NCBI GenBank assembly: GCA_965224595.1
Contig: OZ245057.1
Location: forward strand, 620,001 to 684,000
Direction of reading: 5' to 3'
From: Aliivibrio_A sp016764915
GTDB taxonomy: Bacteria; Pseudomonadota; Gammaproteobacteria; Enterobacterales; Vibrionaceae
DNA length: 64,000 nt
The position numbers and the translations under genes are program-made. The notes beneath the pieces are model-generated. The model saw nothing but the letters and a program-made list of their open reading frames with translations, was not told the DNA's origin and did no database searches. Within the stretch, counting starts at the first letter, position 1. Every line of letters starts with the position of its first letter. Below, one piece after another: positions 1 to 8,832 of the stretch.

Positions 1-66
1 TTTAGCGGCCATAATCAACCGCCTAAATAGCGAATGTAAACAATCAAACGAAATTTGTTCAATCCG

Positions 67-1539
67 TTACAAGTTCATTATTTTTTTAAACTCCTCTTCA
101 GAATATTTCTTCTCAGTACTTTTGGTTAAATCCGTCATCATCTTATAGCGAATATCGGTCGCCATGGTTAATGTGCGTTGTAACTGACCGTATGAGTAAT
201 CTGAAGCCATCTCTAATGCCGCTTGTTTGTCTTTTTTATACAAAGATTTCAGTGTCATATCCAAGTTACTAACTTGCTTGTACAATTTAGTCTCTTCTTT
301 ATCCCAAGTCGCTTTAAGCATCGGTAAATACTTATCTGGATTGGCCGATGCTAACGCGGTTAAACTTCTGAATTGCCAGTAGGCAGATTGATCCGTATAG
401 GTATCAGTGCCTGTTTGGTAAGGGGTAGGATAGGATTTCAAGCTGGTGTATAAAGGCACAAGAACCGATTCAGGTAGTACGCCAAAGCTCTGCCAAATAA
501 TGCCTTGCAGTTCAAACGGCATATCTTTACGCAACTGAATAATATGAGATTCAAGTTGACGCTCCACTCGCATCGGACGTTGTCCCTCTTCTTCTAGTTT
601 TGTCCCTTTAAACGTCGCGCTGAGCACATCAGCAACATCTTTAACTGATATTTTTTCATCCGGCTTCATGAACAGTGGGTACTGATCTTGACGCGTTTTT
701 TGTGTTTTTGATTCTGTCAGCATTTTCTGACCTAACCATTCACGATCGACGTTGTAGATGTCTCCCGTAACACCGAATGCTTTGGCAAAGTTAAACGATG
801 AGGCATCGATTTGATCAAGCAGTTTGTTTTGTTTCACAAAGTCGACTAATCCTTCGGAATGCATAACCTCGTCACTCTTGAGATCAACACCATGAATACG
901 CAAACCATTCGCGATCATTGCATAGCTATCGTCAGGCACTTTCACTGCAATCCAATGATGACCTGAACCAATTTCAACCAGCCAGACTTCATTCACATCA
1001 GCAATGTACAAGCTGTTTCCTTCACCTGCACCATACTGCTCGATATACTCACCCAGTAACTTTACGCCAGCTTTAGCCGTTTTTACTTGCGGAAGAATTA
1101 ACGTTGGAATAATGGCTTCAATCACTCCGGCATCGTTAAGAGGGTCGGCTTTAAGTGCTTTTTCATTAATTTCGGTGCTGGTGGTGGCTGAAATAGCAAC
1201 ATTGTATTGATTGATTCCGCGCTCTTCATAGAACTTGCCTTGAGCATCAACAGTATTGGCATCCCAATCAGGAATCGCGGAATAACCATAAAACTCTTTT
1301 GGCATCGGCACGACTAAACCATTGCCGAGTGTCCACGTTTCAGCATCATTGGTTTGTGCTGGTCGGTAAGTTAAGTATTTATTCCAGTTATTAGTCCCAA
1401 AATCTTCGTTACGAGCAATCATGATACTGCCATCCGACGAAGCACCTTTACCAACAATTAAACCAGTGCACGCATTTACGCTAATGCTAAATGTTGACAC
1501 TATTGCAGCAGATAGAAGGGTTAACGCTATTTTGTTCAT
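67..1539 (-). CDS. Secreted C69-family dipeptidase (PepD type)
   Basis: A peptidase of the C69/U34 dipeptidase family (490 aa) that probably cleaves dipeptides outside the cytoplasm. I chose the ATG at 1539, preceded by a GGAG ribosome site, because the protein then opens with a typical signal peptide (Lys near the start, a hydrophobic stretch, then SVNAC). Cleavage before the Cys would expose the N-terminal catalytic Cys of this Ntn-hydrolase family (ACTGLIVGKGAS, followed by DGS). A longer frame reaches 1587 but has no obvious ribosome site. The typical ARNEDFG motif follows. The gene stands alone, with glpD upstream on the same strand. Family assignment is confident; substrate is not known. 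Confidence 0.88.
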   Translation of the reverse strand: MNKIALTLLSAAIVSTFSISVNACTGLIVGKGASSDGSIMIARNEDFGTNNWNKYLTYRPAQTNDAETWTLGNGLVVPMPKEFYGYSAIPDWDANTVDAQGKFYEERGINQYNVAISATTSTEINEKALKADPLNDAGVIEAIIPTLILPQVKTAKAGVKLLGEYIEQYGAGEGNSLYIADVNEVWLVEIGSGHHWIAVKVPDDSYAMIANGLRIHGVDLKSDEVMHSEGLVDFVKQNKLLDQIDASSFNFAKAFGVTGDIYNVDREWLGQKMLTESKTQKTRQDQYPLFMKPDEKISVKDVADVLSATFKGTKLEEEGQRPMRVERQLESHIIQLRKDMPFELQGIIWQSFGVLPESVLVPLYTSLKSYPTPYQTGTDTYTDQSAYWQFRSLTALASANPDKYLPMLKATWDKEETKLYKQVSNLDMTLKSLYKKDKQAALEMASDYSYGQLQRTLTMATDIRYKMMTDLTKSTEKKYSEEEFKKIMNL

Positions 1540-1722
1540 TGTAAATCTCCAGAGATGAAAAAACGTAAGTGAATAAAAAAACATCACTTATCAATCACGG
1601 CCGATGACAGACTAAACATTCAGTAATTGATAATTTTTAAAGTTTATATCTCTATTAATTTATTTATTGAGCAGACGATCGCACTATTGAATTTAAAAGG
1701 GAGGAGCTTGTTCAGTATATAG

Positions 1723-3261
1723 TTAACTTATTTCAGCAAGATTAACGCCTTGTCGTTGTCGTAATTTTGCCAAGATATAAAGATCCACTTCCGCTTGCTG
1801 TTCGTTGCTCAAATAGAGCCCTAACTTGGTTCTTCGCCATAAAACATCATCACCACTTTTTGCAAATTCATGTTCAATTAAGTAATCAACTTCGCCACTG
1901 TAGAGCCCTTGTCCAAACTGGTGACCAAAATCAGCTTCTGATTCGACCTCCTCAAACAGTCGCCATACTAAAGTGCCAAACTGGCTAACAACTCGTTTGG
2001 CGGTAGCCTGCCCAAGCCAAGGGTACTGTTCAACCAAATTTGCCGCCAATACTTCACGTGAATACGTAAAATCTCCGCCAGGCAGTGTCGCCTCTTTAGT
2101 CCAAGCCTTCCCTGCATGAGTTAAGTAGGGTTGCAGCATCGACATGGCGCTTTCAGCCAGTTTTCGGTAAGTGGTCAGCTTGCCACCAAAAATAGACAAC
2201 AGTGGCGGTTGATCCGCTTCTTGTTGTAGCTCAAGCGTATAATCTCGCGTTATCGCTTGTGGTGAATTGGATTCATCATCACACAGTGGACGTACTCCGC
2301 TGTATGACCACACCACATCTTCTGCTGAAATTTGATCGACAAAGTGCTGATTGACCACATCCACTAGATAGTCGATCTCATCATTGGTGATCGCCACTTT
2401 TCTTGGGTCGCCCGTATACTCTACATCGGTCGTTCCAATGATCGAAAAATCGTCCATATAAGGAATAACAAACACAATACGACTGTCGGCATTTTGTAAA
2501 ATATACGCTTGCTCTTCATTATGAACTTTAGGCACAACAATATGTGAACCTTTGACTAACCTAATATTACGAGGTGACTCTTCCTCGAGCTGATGATCAA
2601 AAAATTGTTTCACCCACGGACCAGCGGCATTCACTAGTGCTTTGGCCTTTCGCTCAAAACGAATGTTCGTTTGCTCATCTAGAATAGTGACTAACCACAC
2701 ATCACCCTGTCGTTTGGCATCAACGACTCGGCAGTAATTTTTCACATCTGCTCCATGCTCTTTCGCAGCCATGGCATTTAAAATGACTAAGCGCGCGTCA
2801 TCAACCCAACAGTCTGAATATTCAAATCCTTTGGTGATCTCCTTTTTTAGCAGACCTGACTTTTTAAGATTCACCATGTGGCTTGCCGATAGTGTGGTTC
2901 TCTTGCCTAAATGATCATAAAGAAAAAGACCAGCGCGAATCATCCAAGCGGGACGTAAGAAGGGGCGATGAGGCAGACGGAAACGCATCGGCTTCACTAT
3001 ATGCGGGGCTTTTCGTAAAATAACTTCTCTTTCAGCTAGCGCTTCAGATACCAAACGAAACTCATAATGTTCTAAATATCGCAACCCTCCATGAATAAGC
3101 TTTGAACTCGCCGATGAGGTTGCTGATGCAAAATCTGACGCTTCGTACAATCCAACGTTTAAGCCTCGACCTGCCGCATCAGCAGCTATGCCCGCGCCGT
3201 TGATACCACCACCAACAACGATCAAATCTAAAACGGGTTGATTGTCACTTTTTATTTTCAT
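1723..3261 (-). CDS. glpD: Aerobic glycerol-3-phosphate dehydrogenase GlpD
   Basis: FAD-dependent, membrane-associated dehydrogenase that oxidises sn-glycerol 3-phosphate to dihydroxyacetone phosphate and passes electrons to quinone. The N-terminus carries the Rossmann dinucleotide motif VVGGGINGAGIAADAAGRG, followed by the family motif SSASSKLIHGGLRYLE. Length (512 aa) matches the usual enzyme. A GTG codon precedes the ATG at 3261; I take the ATG. It is the last gene of the glpK-glpR-glpD block, but two GlpR operator-like sites in the 133-bp gap upstream suggest its own regulated promoter. Confidence 0.96.
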   Translation of the reverse strand: MKIKSDNQPVLDLIVVGGGINGAGIAADAAGRGLNVGLYEASDFASATSSASSKLIHGGLRYLEHYEFRLVSEALAEREVILRKAPHIVKPMRFRLPHRPFLRPAWMIRAGLFLYDHLGKRTTLSASHMVNLKKSGLLKKEITKGFEYSDCWVDDARLVILNAMAAKEHGADVKNYCRVVDAKRQGDVWLVTILDEQTNIRFERKAKALVNAAGPWVKQFFDHQLEEESPRNIRLVKGSHIVVPKVHNEEQAYILQNADSRIVFVIPYMDDFSIIGTTDVEYTGDPRKVAITNDEIDYLVDVVNQHFVDQISAEDVVWSYSGVRPLCDDESNSPQAITRDYTLELQQEADQPPLLSIFGGKLTTYRKLAESAMSMLQPYLTHAGKAWTKEATLPGGDFTYSREVLAANLVEQYPWLGQATAKRVVSQFGTLVWRLFEEVESEADFGHQFGQGLYSGEVDYLIEHEFAKSGDDVLWRRTKLGLYLSNEQQAEVDLYILAKLRQRQGVNLAEIS

Positions 3262-3281
3262 CACACTTTACACCTATCTAA

Positions 3282-3299
3282 ATTTGAGCGAACGAACAT
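3282..3299. promoter_or_regulatory. GlpR operator-like site 1, upstream of glpD
   Basis: An 18-bp match to the GlpR operator pattern ATGTTCG-N4-CGAACAT. The right half is a perfect CGAACAT; the left half (ATTTGAG) is weak. It lies 21 bp upstream of the glpD start, where a repressor would block the promoter. Known: GlpR uses this consensus in enterobacteria. Inferred: the same protein, encoded next door, acts here. Confidence 0.55.
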
Positions 3300-3351
3300 A
3301 TTCGAGCATTTAGAGGTAATATAGGTTATGTGAATGAAAAGATCACTAATT

Positions 3352-3369
3352 AGTTTCGGAATCGAACAT
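3352..3369. promoter_or_regulatory. GlpR operator-like site 2, upstream of glpD
   Basis: Read on the minus strand this is ATGTTCG-ATTC-CGAAACT, a perfect left half and a partly matching right half of the GlpR operator consensus. It sits 70 bp upstream of site 1, in the gap between glpR and glpD. Two spaced sites would allow cooperative binding or looping, as in E. coli glp promoters. Confidence 0.6.
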
Positions 3370-3394
3370 TTATTTAACGTTTGAGAAAATTAAG

Positions 3395-4159
3395 TTACGC
3401 GAGAACTTCTAAAGGGATGCCATGCTCACTCAATAACTCGGTAATCTCTTGTGGCGGTTGTTGATCGGTGATCAAAAGATGAACTTCTGATATGTTGCCA
3501 AGTTTTACCATCGCATTACGGCCAAATTTGGTATGGTCGACCGCTAAAAAGACACTGCGGCTGTTTTCGATAATCGCTTTTTTTACTCGCACTTCATGAT
3601 AATCAAAATCAAGCAATGAACCATCATAATCAATGCCACTGATCCCTAAAATGCCGAAATCTAAGCGGAACTGCTTAATGAAATCGAGTGTGGCTTCTCC
3701 GACAATGCCACCATCTTTGTTACGAACTTCACCACCCGCTAAAATGACTTTAAAATCTTCTCTCTCCATTAATATACTGGCGACATTAATGTTATTGGTC
3801 ACAATGCGGAGGTTTTTATGATTTTTGGTCAACGCTTTGGCTACAGATTCTGGTGTAGTACCAATATCAATAAACAGCGTTGCACCATCTGGAATATGTT
3901 TAGATAACGCTTGTGCAATAGTACCTTTTTCGCTTAACTGCATCGATTTTCGCATCGCGTATTCGGTATTTTCTGAGCTTAACGCGATGGTAGCCCCACC
4001 ATGATGACGGCGGATTTTATTGGCATCGGCAAGCTCATTTAGATCGCGACGTATCGTTTGTGGGCTAACTTTAAAAAGTGCAACCAAATCATCGGTATTC
4101 ACATAACCATTTTGCTGTACGAGATCGATAATCTGTTGATGTCTAGTAATCTGTTTCAC
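3395..4159 (-). CDS. glpR: DeoR-family glycerol-3-phosphate repressor GlpR
   Basis: DNA-binding repressor of glycerol genes, released by glycerol 3-phosphate. The N-terminal winged helix-turn-helix (about residues 5-57) contains the DeoR hallmark VSPQTIRRDLNELA followed by RRHHGGA. The C-terminal DeoRC sensor domain carries DIGTTPESVAKAL and the GILGISGID segment. Its 254 aa match E. coli GlpR in length and closely in the N-terminus. It lies between glpK and glpD on the same strand, 94 bp downstream of glpK. Confidence 0.95.
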   Translation of the reverse strand: MKQITRHQQIIDLVQQNGYVNTDDLVALFKVSPQTIRRDLNELADANKIRRHHGGATIALSSENTEYAMRKSMQLSEKGTIAQALSKHIPDGATLFIDIGTTPESVAKALTKNHKNLRIVTNNINVASILMEREDFKVILAGGEVRNKDGGIVGEATLDFIKQFRLDFGILGISGIDYDGSLLDFDYHEVRVKKAIIENSRSVFLAVDHTKFGRNAMVKLGNISEVHLLITDQQPPQEITELLSEHGIPLEVLA

Positions 4160-4253
4160 TTAATAAAGCTCCATAATGCAACCAACAAAAGAGTGTACCG
4201 ATCAAGCAACGAATAGCAATATTATGCCCCAGAAATGTTATCCCAGATAAAGG

Positions 4254-5771
4254 CTACTCTTCATCGTGCATTTCAGCCCATAACTGTGTGCATTTTACCG
4301 CTCGTTTCCATCCACGATAACGACGTTGACGTTTTTCTTCATCTTGATGCGGTTCAAAAGAGCGATCAAGCACCGATTTTCCGGCCACTTCATCCAAATT
4401 ATCCCAAAAACCCACGGCAAGACCTGCCAAATAGGCAGCGCCTAATGCGGTCACTTCAGTCACTTGAGGTCGGTGCACTGTGGTATCCAACACATCCGAT
4501 TGGAACTGCATTAGAAAATCATTGGCCACCGCACCACCATCAACACGCAGCGCCGACAGTTTAATGCCTGAATCCGCTTGCATCGCATCCAAAACATCGC
4601 GAGTTTGATAAGCAATACTTTCAAGCGTCGCACGAATAATATGATTGGCGCTCACGCCTCGAGTCAGACCGACAATCGTGCCTCTGGCGTAAGCATCCCA
4701 ATAAGGAGCCCCTAATCCGGTAAAAGCAGGTACGACATACACGCCGTTTGATGAATCCACTTTAGTGGCAAAATATTCTGAATCTTTCACATCATCCAAC
4801 AATTTGAGTTCATCACGTAGCCATTGAATCGCAGCTCCGCCCATAAAGACAGATCCTTCTAAGGCATAAACGGGTTCACCTTTTGGCCCACACGCTAACG
4901 TGGTAAGTAGACCATGACTTGAAGTGACTTTCTCTTTGCCCGTGTTCATCAGTAGAAAACAACCAGTGCCATAGGTATTTTTGGCCTCACCTTGTTGCAC
5001 GCACATCTGGCCAAATAACGCAGCTTGTTGATCCCCAGCAATGCCAGCGATGGGGATTCTGGTGCCGCCTTTGCCACCAATGTTGGTTTTTCCATAGACT
5101 TCAGATGAGCTTTTCACCTCAGGCATCATTGACAATGGAATGCCAAAATCAGCCAGCAACTTTTCATCCCAACACAGGGTATTAATATTAAAAAGAAGGG
5201 TGCGAGAAGCGTTGGTGTAATCCGTAACGTGCACATGTCTTTGTGTCATTTTCCAAACTAACCAGGTATCAACAGTACCAAACAATAACTTTCCAGCTTC
5301 AGCGTCTGCTCTAGCCCCTTCAACGTTGTCCAATATCCATTTAATCTTGGTGCCTGAAAAGTAAGGGTCTATCACGAGTCCAGTATTCTCGCGCACATAC
5401 TGCTCCAACCCTTCTTGTTGTTTGAGTTTGTCGCACATTTCAGCAGTGCGGCGGCACTGCCAGACAATGGCGTTATAAACCGGTTTCCCCGTCTCTTTAT
5501 TCCAAACAATGGTGGTTTCACGCTGATTCGTTATCCCAATGGCCACAATTTGATCACTGCGAATGCCTGATTTTGCGATAGTTTCAACTAAAATGGCACT
5601 TTGAGTAGCGTAGATCTCTAGCGGGTCATGCTCTACCCAGCCCGCTTTGGGGTAAATTTGAGTAAATTCACGTTGTGAAACACCAATCACATTTGCATCA
5701 TGATCAAGAATAACAGCGCGAGAGCTGGTGGTCCCTTGATCAAGTGCAACAACGTATTTTTGCTCAGCCAT
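4254..5771 (-). CDS. glpK: Glycerol kinase GlpK
   Basis: FGGY-family kinase that phosphorylates glycerol to sn-glycerol 3-phosphate with ATP. The N-terminal ATPase motif ALDQGTTSSRAVI, the WNKETG and IVWQCRRTAE segments, and the C-terminal ATESIAYQTRDVLDAM and LRVDGGAVANDFLMQ motifs are all present. At 505 aa it has full family length. It is the first gene of the glpKRD block. The usual upstream facilitator gene glpF is not present here; a small Cys-rich protein gene lies upstream instead. Confidence 0.97.
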   Translation of the reverse strand: MAEQKYVVALDQGTTSSRAVILDHDANVIGVSQREFTQIYPKAGWVEHDPLEIYATQSAILVETIAKSGIRSDQIVAIGITNQRETTIVWNKETGKPVYNAIVWQCRRTAEMCDKLKQQEGLEQYVRENTGLVIDPYFSGTKIKWILDNVEGARADAEAGKLLFGTVDTWLVWKMTQRHVHVTDYTNASRTLLFNINTLCWDEKLLADFGIPLSMMPEVKSSSEVYGKTNIGGKGGTRIPIAGIAGDQQAALFGQMCVQQGEAKNTYGTGCFLLMNTGKEKVTSSHGLLTTLACGPKGEPVYALEGSVFMGGAAIQWLRDELKLLDDVKDSEYFATKVDSSNGVYVVPAFTGLGAPYWDAYARGTIVGLTRGVSANHIIRATLESIAYQTRDVLDAMQADSGIKLSALRVDGGAVANDFLMQFQSDVLDTTVHRPQVTEVTALGAAYLAGLAVGFWDNLDEVAGKSVLDRSFEPHQDEEKRQRRYRGWKRAVKCTQLWAEMHDEE

Positions 5772-5895
5772 GAAGGCTCCTATATAAAACGGAAAGCTAT
5801 CTATACATTTTAGCGGTTTTCTTTTGAATTTATTACCATTGCGGTGAGAGATGATGCACAGATTTAATGAAACCTTAACGAGAGGGTAATAATAA

Positions 5896-6093
5896 TCAGG
5901 TTGAGTTCGCTTTATATGCCTTTACGCATGTTAAGCAGATACAGGATCTGTTTATTAATGCTTCTGGCACTTGCTCAATGAGCTCTTTAGGGATCTCATT
6001 ACTCGCGCACCAACAAGGTTTGTCTCTGTTCGCCATACAACGGTTACTCTGATGACAGATGGGGCAACGTGTTTCATCAATGGGAATAGTCAT
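5896..6093 (-). CDS. Small cysteine-rich CWC family protein
   Basis: A 65-aa protein resembling the Cys-rich CWC family, which is probably zinc-binding. Cysteines fall in the pattern CPIC-x5-C-x7-CWC near the N-terminus and CICLTC at the C-terminus. I prefer the ATG at 6093 because the extra ten residues of the longer frame (to 6123) do not look like family sequence. It lies upstream of glpK on the same strand with a gap of about 120 bp. Function is unknown. Confidence 0.75.
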   Translation of the reverse strand: MTIPIDETRCPICHQSNRCMANRDKPCWCASNEIPKELIEQVPEALINRSCICLTCVKAYKANST

Positions 6094-6200
6094 GTTATAG
6101 CCAACAGTAAATAATATTCCCACTCTACCTCATCGTGATAGTTCGTGCATATCTTTCAAAAATCCTTACAATTCTAACCCATCATTTTGAGGAGGTTTTT

Positions 6201-6857
6201 ATGACGTTTTGCGCTGCAGTTTTTGATATGGATGGTCTGTTGTTAGACACAGAACGCGTCTGTCAAAAAGCGTTTATACAATCTTGTGAAGTACTGTCTC
6301 TACCGTTTCTTGAGGATGTTTATCTCTCAATTATTGGCAAAAACGCACAAGGAATAGAAGAGACAATTTGCGAAGGTTATGGGCCAGAGCTAGATTATGA
6401 ACAGCTAAGAGCGGAGTGGACGGAACGCTACCATAGTGTGGTTTATCATCAAGCGATCCCTATTAAAGCGGGCATCCTTGATCTGCTGACATGGTTAAAA
6501 TCACACTCTATTCCCATTGCACTGGCCACTTCAACCCCCAAAGAGCTCGCGATCATCAAATTAAAACTGGCTGGAATATTTGATTTTTTCGATGTATTAA
6601 GCACCGGATGTGAAGTGACCAATGGCAAACCCCATCCTGAGATATTTTTACTGGCAGCTGAGCGTTTAAACATCCCACCCACCTCTTGCCTGGCATTCGA
6701 AGACTCCAATAACGGCGTTCGCTCGGCGGTGGCTGCTGGCATGCAGACCTATCAGATCCCTGACTTAGTACAACCCACTGATGAGATTGTGCAGTTAGGA
6801 CACCATATTCACACCTCAATGAGTGAGGTATTAGCAAAGCTGCAACTGACTCGCTAA
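6201..6857 (+). CDS. HAD-superfamily (subfamily IA) phosphatase
   Basis: Haloacid-dehalogenase-type hydrolase of 218 aa, of the beta-phosphoglucomutase / small sugar-phosphate phosphatase group. Motif I is FDMDGLLLD (nucleophile Asp9, acid/base Asp11); motif II is ATSTP; motif III lysine is in NGKPHPEIFL; motif IV is EDSNNG. The start at 6201 is set by a strong AGGAGG ribosome site; the longer frame from 6135 is not needed. It converges with the GntR regulator and overlaps its end by 4 bp. The family includes glycerol-phosphate and sugar-phosphate phosphatases; the actual substrate cannot be read from sequence. Confidence 0.85.
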   Translation: MTFCAAVFDMDGLLLDTERVCQKAFIQSCEVLSLPFLEDVYLSIIGKNAQGIEETICEGYGPELDYEQLRAEWTERYHSVVYHQAIPIKAGILDLLTWLKSHSIPIALATSTPKELAIIKLKLAGIFDFFDVLSTGCEVTNGKPHPEIFLLAAERLNIPPTSCLAFEDSNNGVRSAVAAGMQTYQIPDLVQPTDEIVQLGHHIHTSMSEVLAKLQLTR

Positions 6858-7573
6858 CTTAGGCTATCTATGGTGATCATCACTGAATCTGGTCGCCAAT
6901 ATTCAAACTCACAATCCATCAATTGTTGCTGTTGGTTGTAATTCACTCGCGTGATTTTAAGCACCTGCTGCCCTTCTGCTAAATGGAGGGCTTTGGCCAC
7001 TTTTTTTGACGCTGAGGTCGGAATTACATCAAAATGAGAACGGGTGGTGTGATAACCGTATTTCTGCAAAAAAATCCCAGTCAGTGATTGAGAAAGATCT
7101 TGTTGTAAGATATCGGGAAAAAGCTCACCAATCAGACAGTTCTCCACAAAAAGTACCGCCCGATTGTCCACGAATCTAAGGCGCTCGATTCGATGTACCG
7201 TTTTACTTTGAGCCTCAATCTTTAATATTGATGCCACCTCGACATCGGCAAGCTCAGTGATCACAGCCAAAACCTGGGTCGTCGCCTCTCTTTGTTGTTC
7301 ATCAATCATGTGATGAAAGTGTGTGCGGGACAGCGGGTTATATTCAATACGTTTCGGCGATACAAACCAACCCCTACGCTCTTCTCTGTAGATAATCCCT
7401 TCTGTTTCTAACCCGGTAAGCACATCTTTAATGGTGACTCTGGAGCTATTAAACTGCTGACAATAGGCTCTTTCAGAGGGCAGCTTGTGGCTGCCTTTGG
7501 GCGATATCTGCGCTATCTCAAGTTTAATACTCTGCTTGATAAGGCTCAGCTGTGTTGTCCCTTTGCTTCTCAT
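6854..7573 (-). CDS. GntR/HutC-type regulator with UTRA domain, likely for organophosphate or phosphonate uptake
   Basis: Transcriptional regulator of about 239 aa. The N-terminal winged helix (about residues 10-75) has the GntR pattern LPSERAYCQQFNSSRVTIKD and LETEGIIYREERRGWFV. The rest is a UTRA effector-binding domain (AEGQQVLKITRVNY, then DCEFEYWRPDSV). It is transcribed divergently from the ABC transporter operon that starts at 7774. In other gamma-proteobacteria, phosphonate-uptake operons have a UTRA regulator named PhnR in this position. The start is uncertain: ATG at 7573 is preferred, and the frame is open to 7615. Confidence 0.82.
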   Translation of the reverse strand: MRSKGTTQLSLIKQSIKLEIAQISPKGSHKLPSERAYCQQFNSSRVTIKDVLTGLETEGIIYREERRGWFVSPKRIEYNPLSRTHFHHMIDEQQREATTQVLAVITELADVEVASILKIEAQSKTVHRIERLRFVDNRAVLFVENCLIGELFPDILQQDLSQSLTGIFLQKYGYHTTRSHFDVIPTSASKKVAKALHLAEGQQVLKITRVNYNQQQQLMDCEFEYWRPDSVMITIDSLS

Positions 7574-7620
7574 TGCATCTCTAGTCAGTCGAAAAATAAA
7601 GATCAATCTACCCAAGCAAC

Positions 7621-7638
7621 ATCACCGTTTTATGACAG
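7621..7638 (-). promoter_or_regulatory. Pho-box-like PhoB binding site
   Basis: On the minus strand this reads CTGTCAT-AAAA-CGGTGAT: two 7-bp direct repeats with the 4-bp AT spacer of a Pho box. The first repeat is perfect; the second matches 5 of 7. It lies 47 bp upstream of the GntR regulator start, in the intergenic region shared with the transporter operon. It suggests phosphate-starvation control by PhoB. Only one box is seen, so confidence is moderate. Confidence 0.5.
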
Positions 7639-7773
7639 ACCTCTTTTATTGGTTGAGACTTAAAAGTGTCATTTTTTATTCTTATAACTGTAAGAAAATC
7701 GAACCCAAATCGTCATATTTACTTCTTAGGATAGCTATCGAACTTACTGAACTAGTCCAGAAGGATAGCGACA

Positions 7774-8823
7774 ATGAAAACCCTATTAACCTGTGCAACA
7801 CTGATGACTGCTGCAGTTACTACTTCAGCAATGGCTAATGACGATATATCTAACTTAATAAAAGCGGCCCAAAAAGAGGGGCAAGTTTACAGCATCGGTA
7901 TGCCGGACAGCTGGGCAAACTGGAAAGATACTTGGAACGATTTACACAGTAATTATCAACTAAAACACCAAGATACTGACATGAGCTCTGCGCAAGAGAT
8001 TGCAAAATTTGAAGCAGAGAAGAAAAACGCCACTGCCGATATTGGTGATGTAGGTTTTGCCTTTGCGCGCATTGCCGTGAAAAAAGGGGTAACTCAAGCT
8101 TATAAACCGACGACTTGGAATGACATCCCAAACTGGGCAAAAGATAAAGAGGGTCACTGGGCACTCGCTTACACTGGCACCATTTCATTTATTACCAATA
8201 CTAATTTAGTAAAAAATGCACCCACCAGCTGGGGCGATATTCTCAAAGGAGATTATAAAGTTACAGTGGGGGATGTAGGGTCGGCTTCACAAGCAAACAA
8301 TGCCGTTCTTGCTGCTGCATTTGCTAACGGCGGCAGCGAAAAAAACCTCAAACCCGCGCTTAAGTATTTTGAAAAACTGGCTAAACAGGGCCGAATTTCT
8401 CTTAATGACCCAAGCCTAGCTAACCTTGAAAAAGGCGAGGTTGCCGTTGCTATTATGTGGGATTTCAACGCTCTTAACTACCGAGACCAAATTGGTAAAG
8501 ATCGCTTCACAGTGACTATTCCTCAAGATGGTTCGGTCATTTCAGGCTACACCACCATCATCAATAAATACGCTCAAAATCCAAATGCCGCGAAACTGGC
8601 ACGTGAGTATATCTTCAGCGATCAAGGTCAAATCAACTTAGCCGCTGGTTACGCTCGTCCAATCCGCAGCAGCGTTGAACTGCCTGCCTCTATTCAAGCC
8701 AAACTGTTATCAAGCGAACAGTACAGCAACGTACACCCAGTGACTGATTTTAAATCTTGGGAAAAGAGTGCTCGTAAGTTGCCACGTCAATGGCAAGAAA
8801 ATGTCTTAATGTACGTAAAATAA
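7774..8823 (+). CDS. Periplasmic substrate-binding protein of an organophosphate- or phosphonate-type ABC importer
   Basis: Type 2 periplasmic binding protein (349 aa) of the Fe(III)/thiamine/2-aminoethylphosphonate group. It begins with a clear signal peptide (MKTLLTCATLMTAAVTTSAMA, then NDD). The start is supported by AAGGA upstream. Internal features include the SWGDILKGDYKVTVGD segment and the C-terminal AREYIFSDQGQINLA segment typical of this fold. It is the first gene of an operon with a phosphatase-like hydrolase, two permeases, an ATPase and a HAD protein. These neighbours, the UTRA regulator and the Pho box point to a phosphorus-containing ligand (inference). Confidence 0.85.
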   Translation: MKTLLTCATLMTAAVTTSAMANDDISNLIKAAQKEGQVYSIGMPDSWANWKDTWNDLHSNYQLKHQDTDMSSAQEIAKFEAEKKNATADIGDVGFAFARIAVKKGVTQAYKPTTWNDIPNWAKDKEGHWALAYTGTISFITNTNLVKNAPTSWGDILKGDYKVTVGDVGSASQANNAVLAAAFANGGSEKNLKPALKYFEKLAKQGRISLNDPSLANLEKGEVAVAIMWDFNALNYRDQIGKDRFTVTIPQDGSVISGYTTIINKYAQNPNAAKLAREYIFSDQGQINLAAGYARPIRSSVELPASIQAKLLSSEQYSNVHPVTDFKSWEKSARKLPRQWQENVLMYVK

Positions 8824-8832
8824 GAGGCAATA

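Noticed and set aside
3328..3350. CRP site upstream of glpD
   Set aside because: TGTGA and TCAC are present but separated by nine bases instead of six.
5840..5875. CRP site upstream of glpK
   Set aside because: TGTG and TCAC half-sites are present but the spacing is one base too long.
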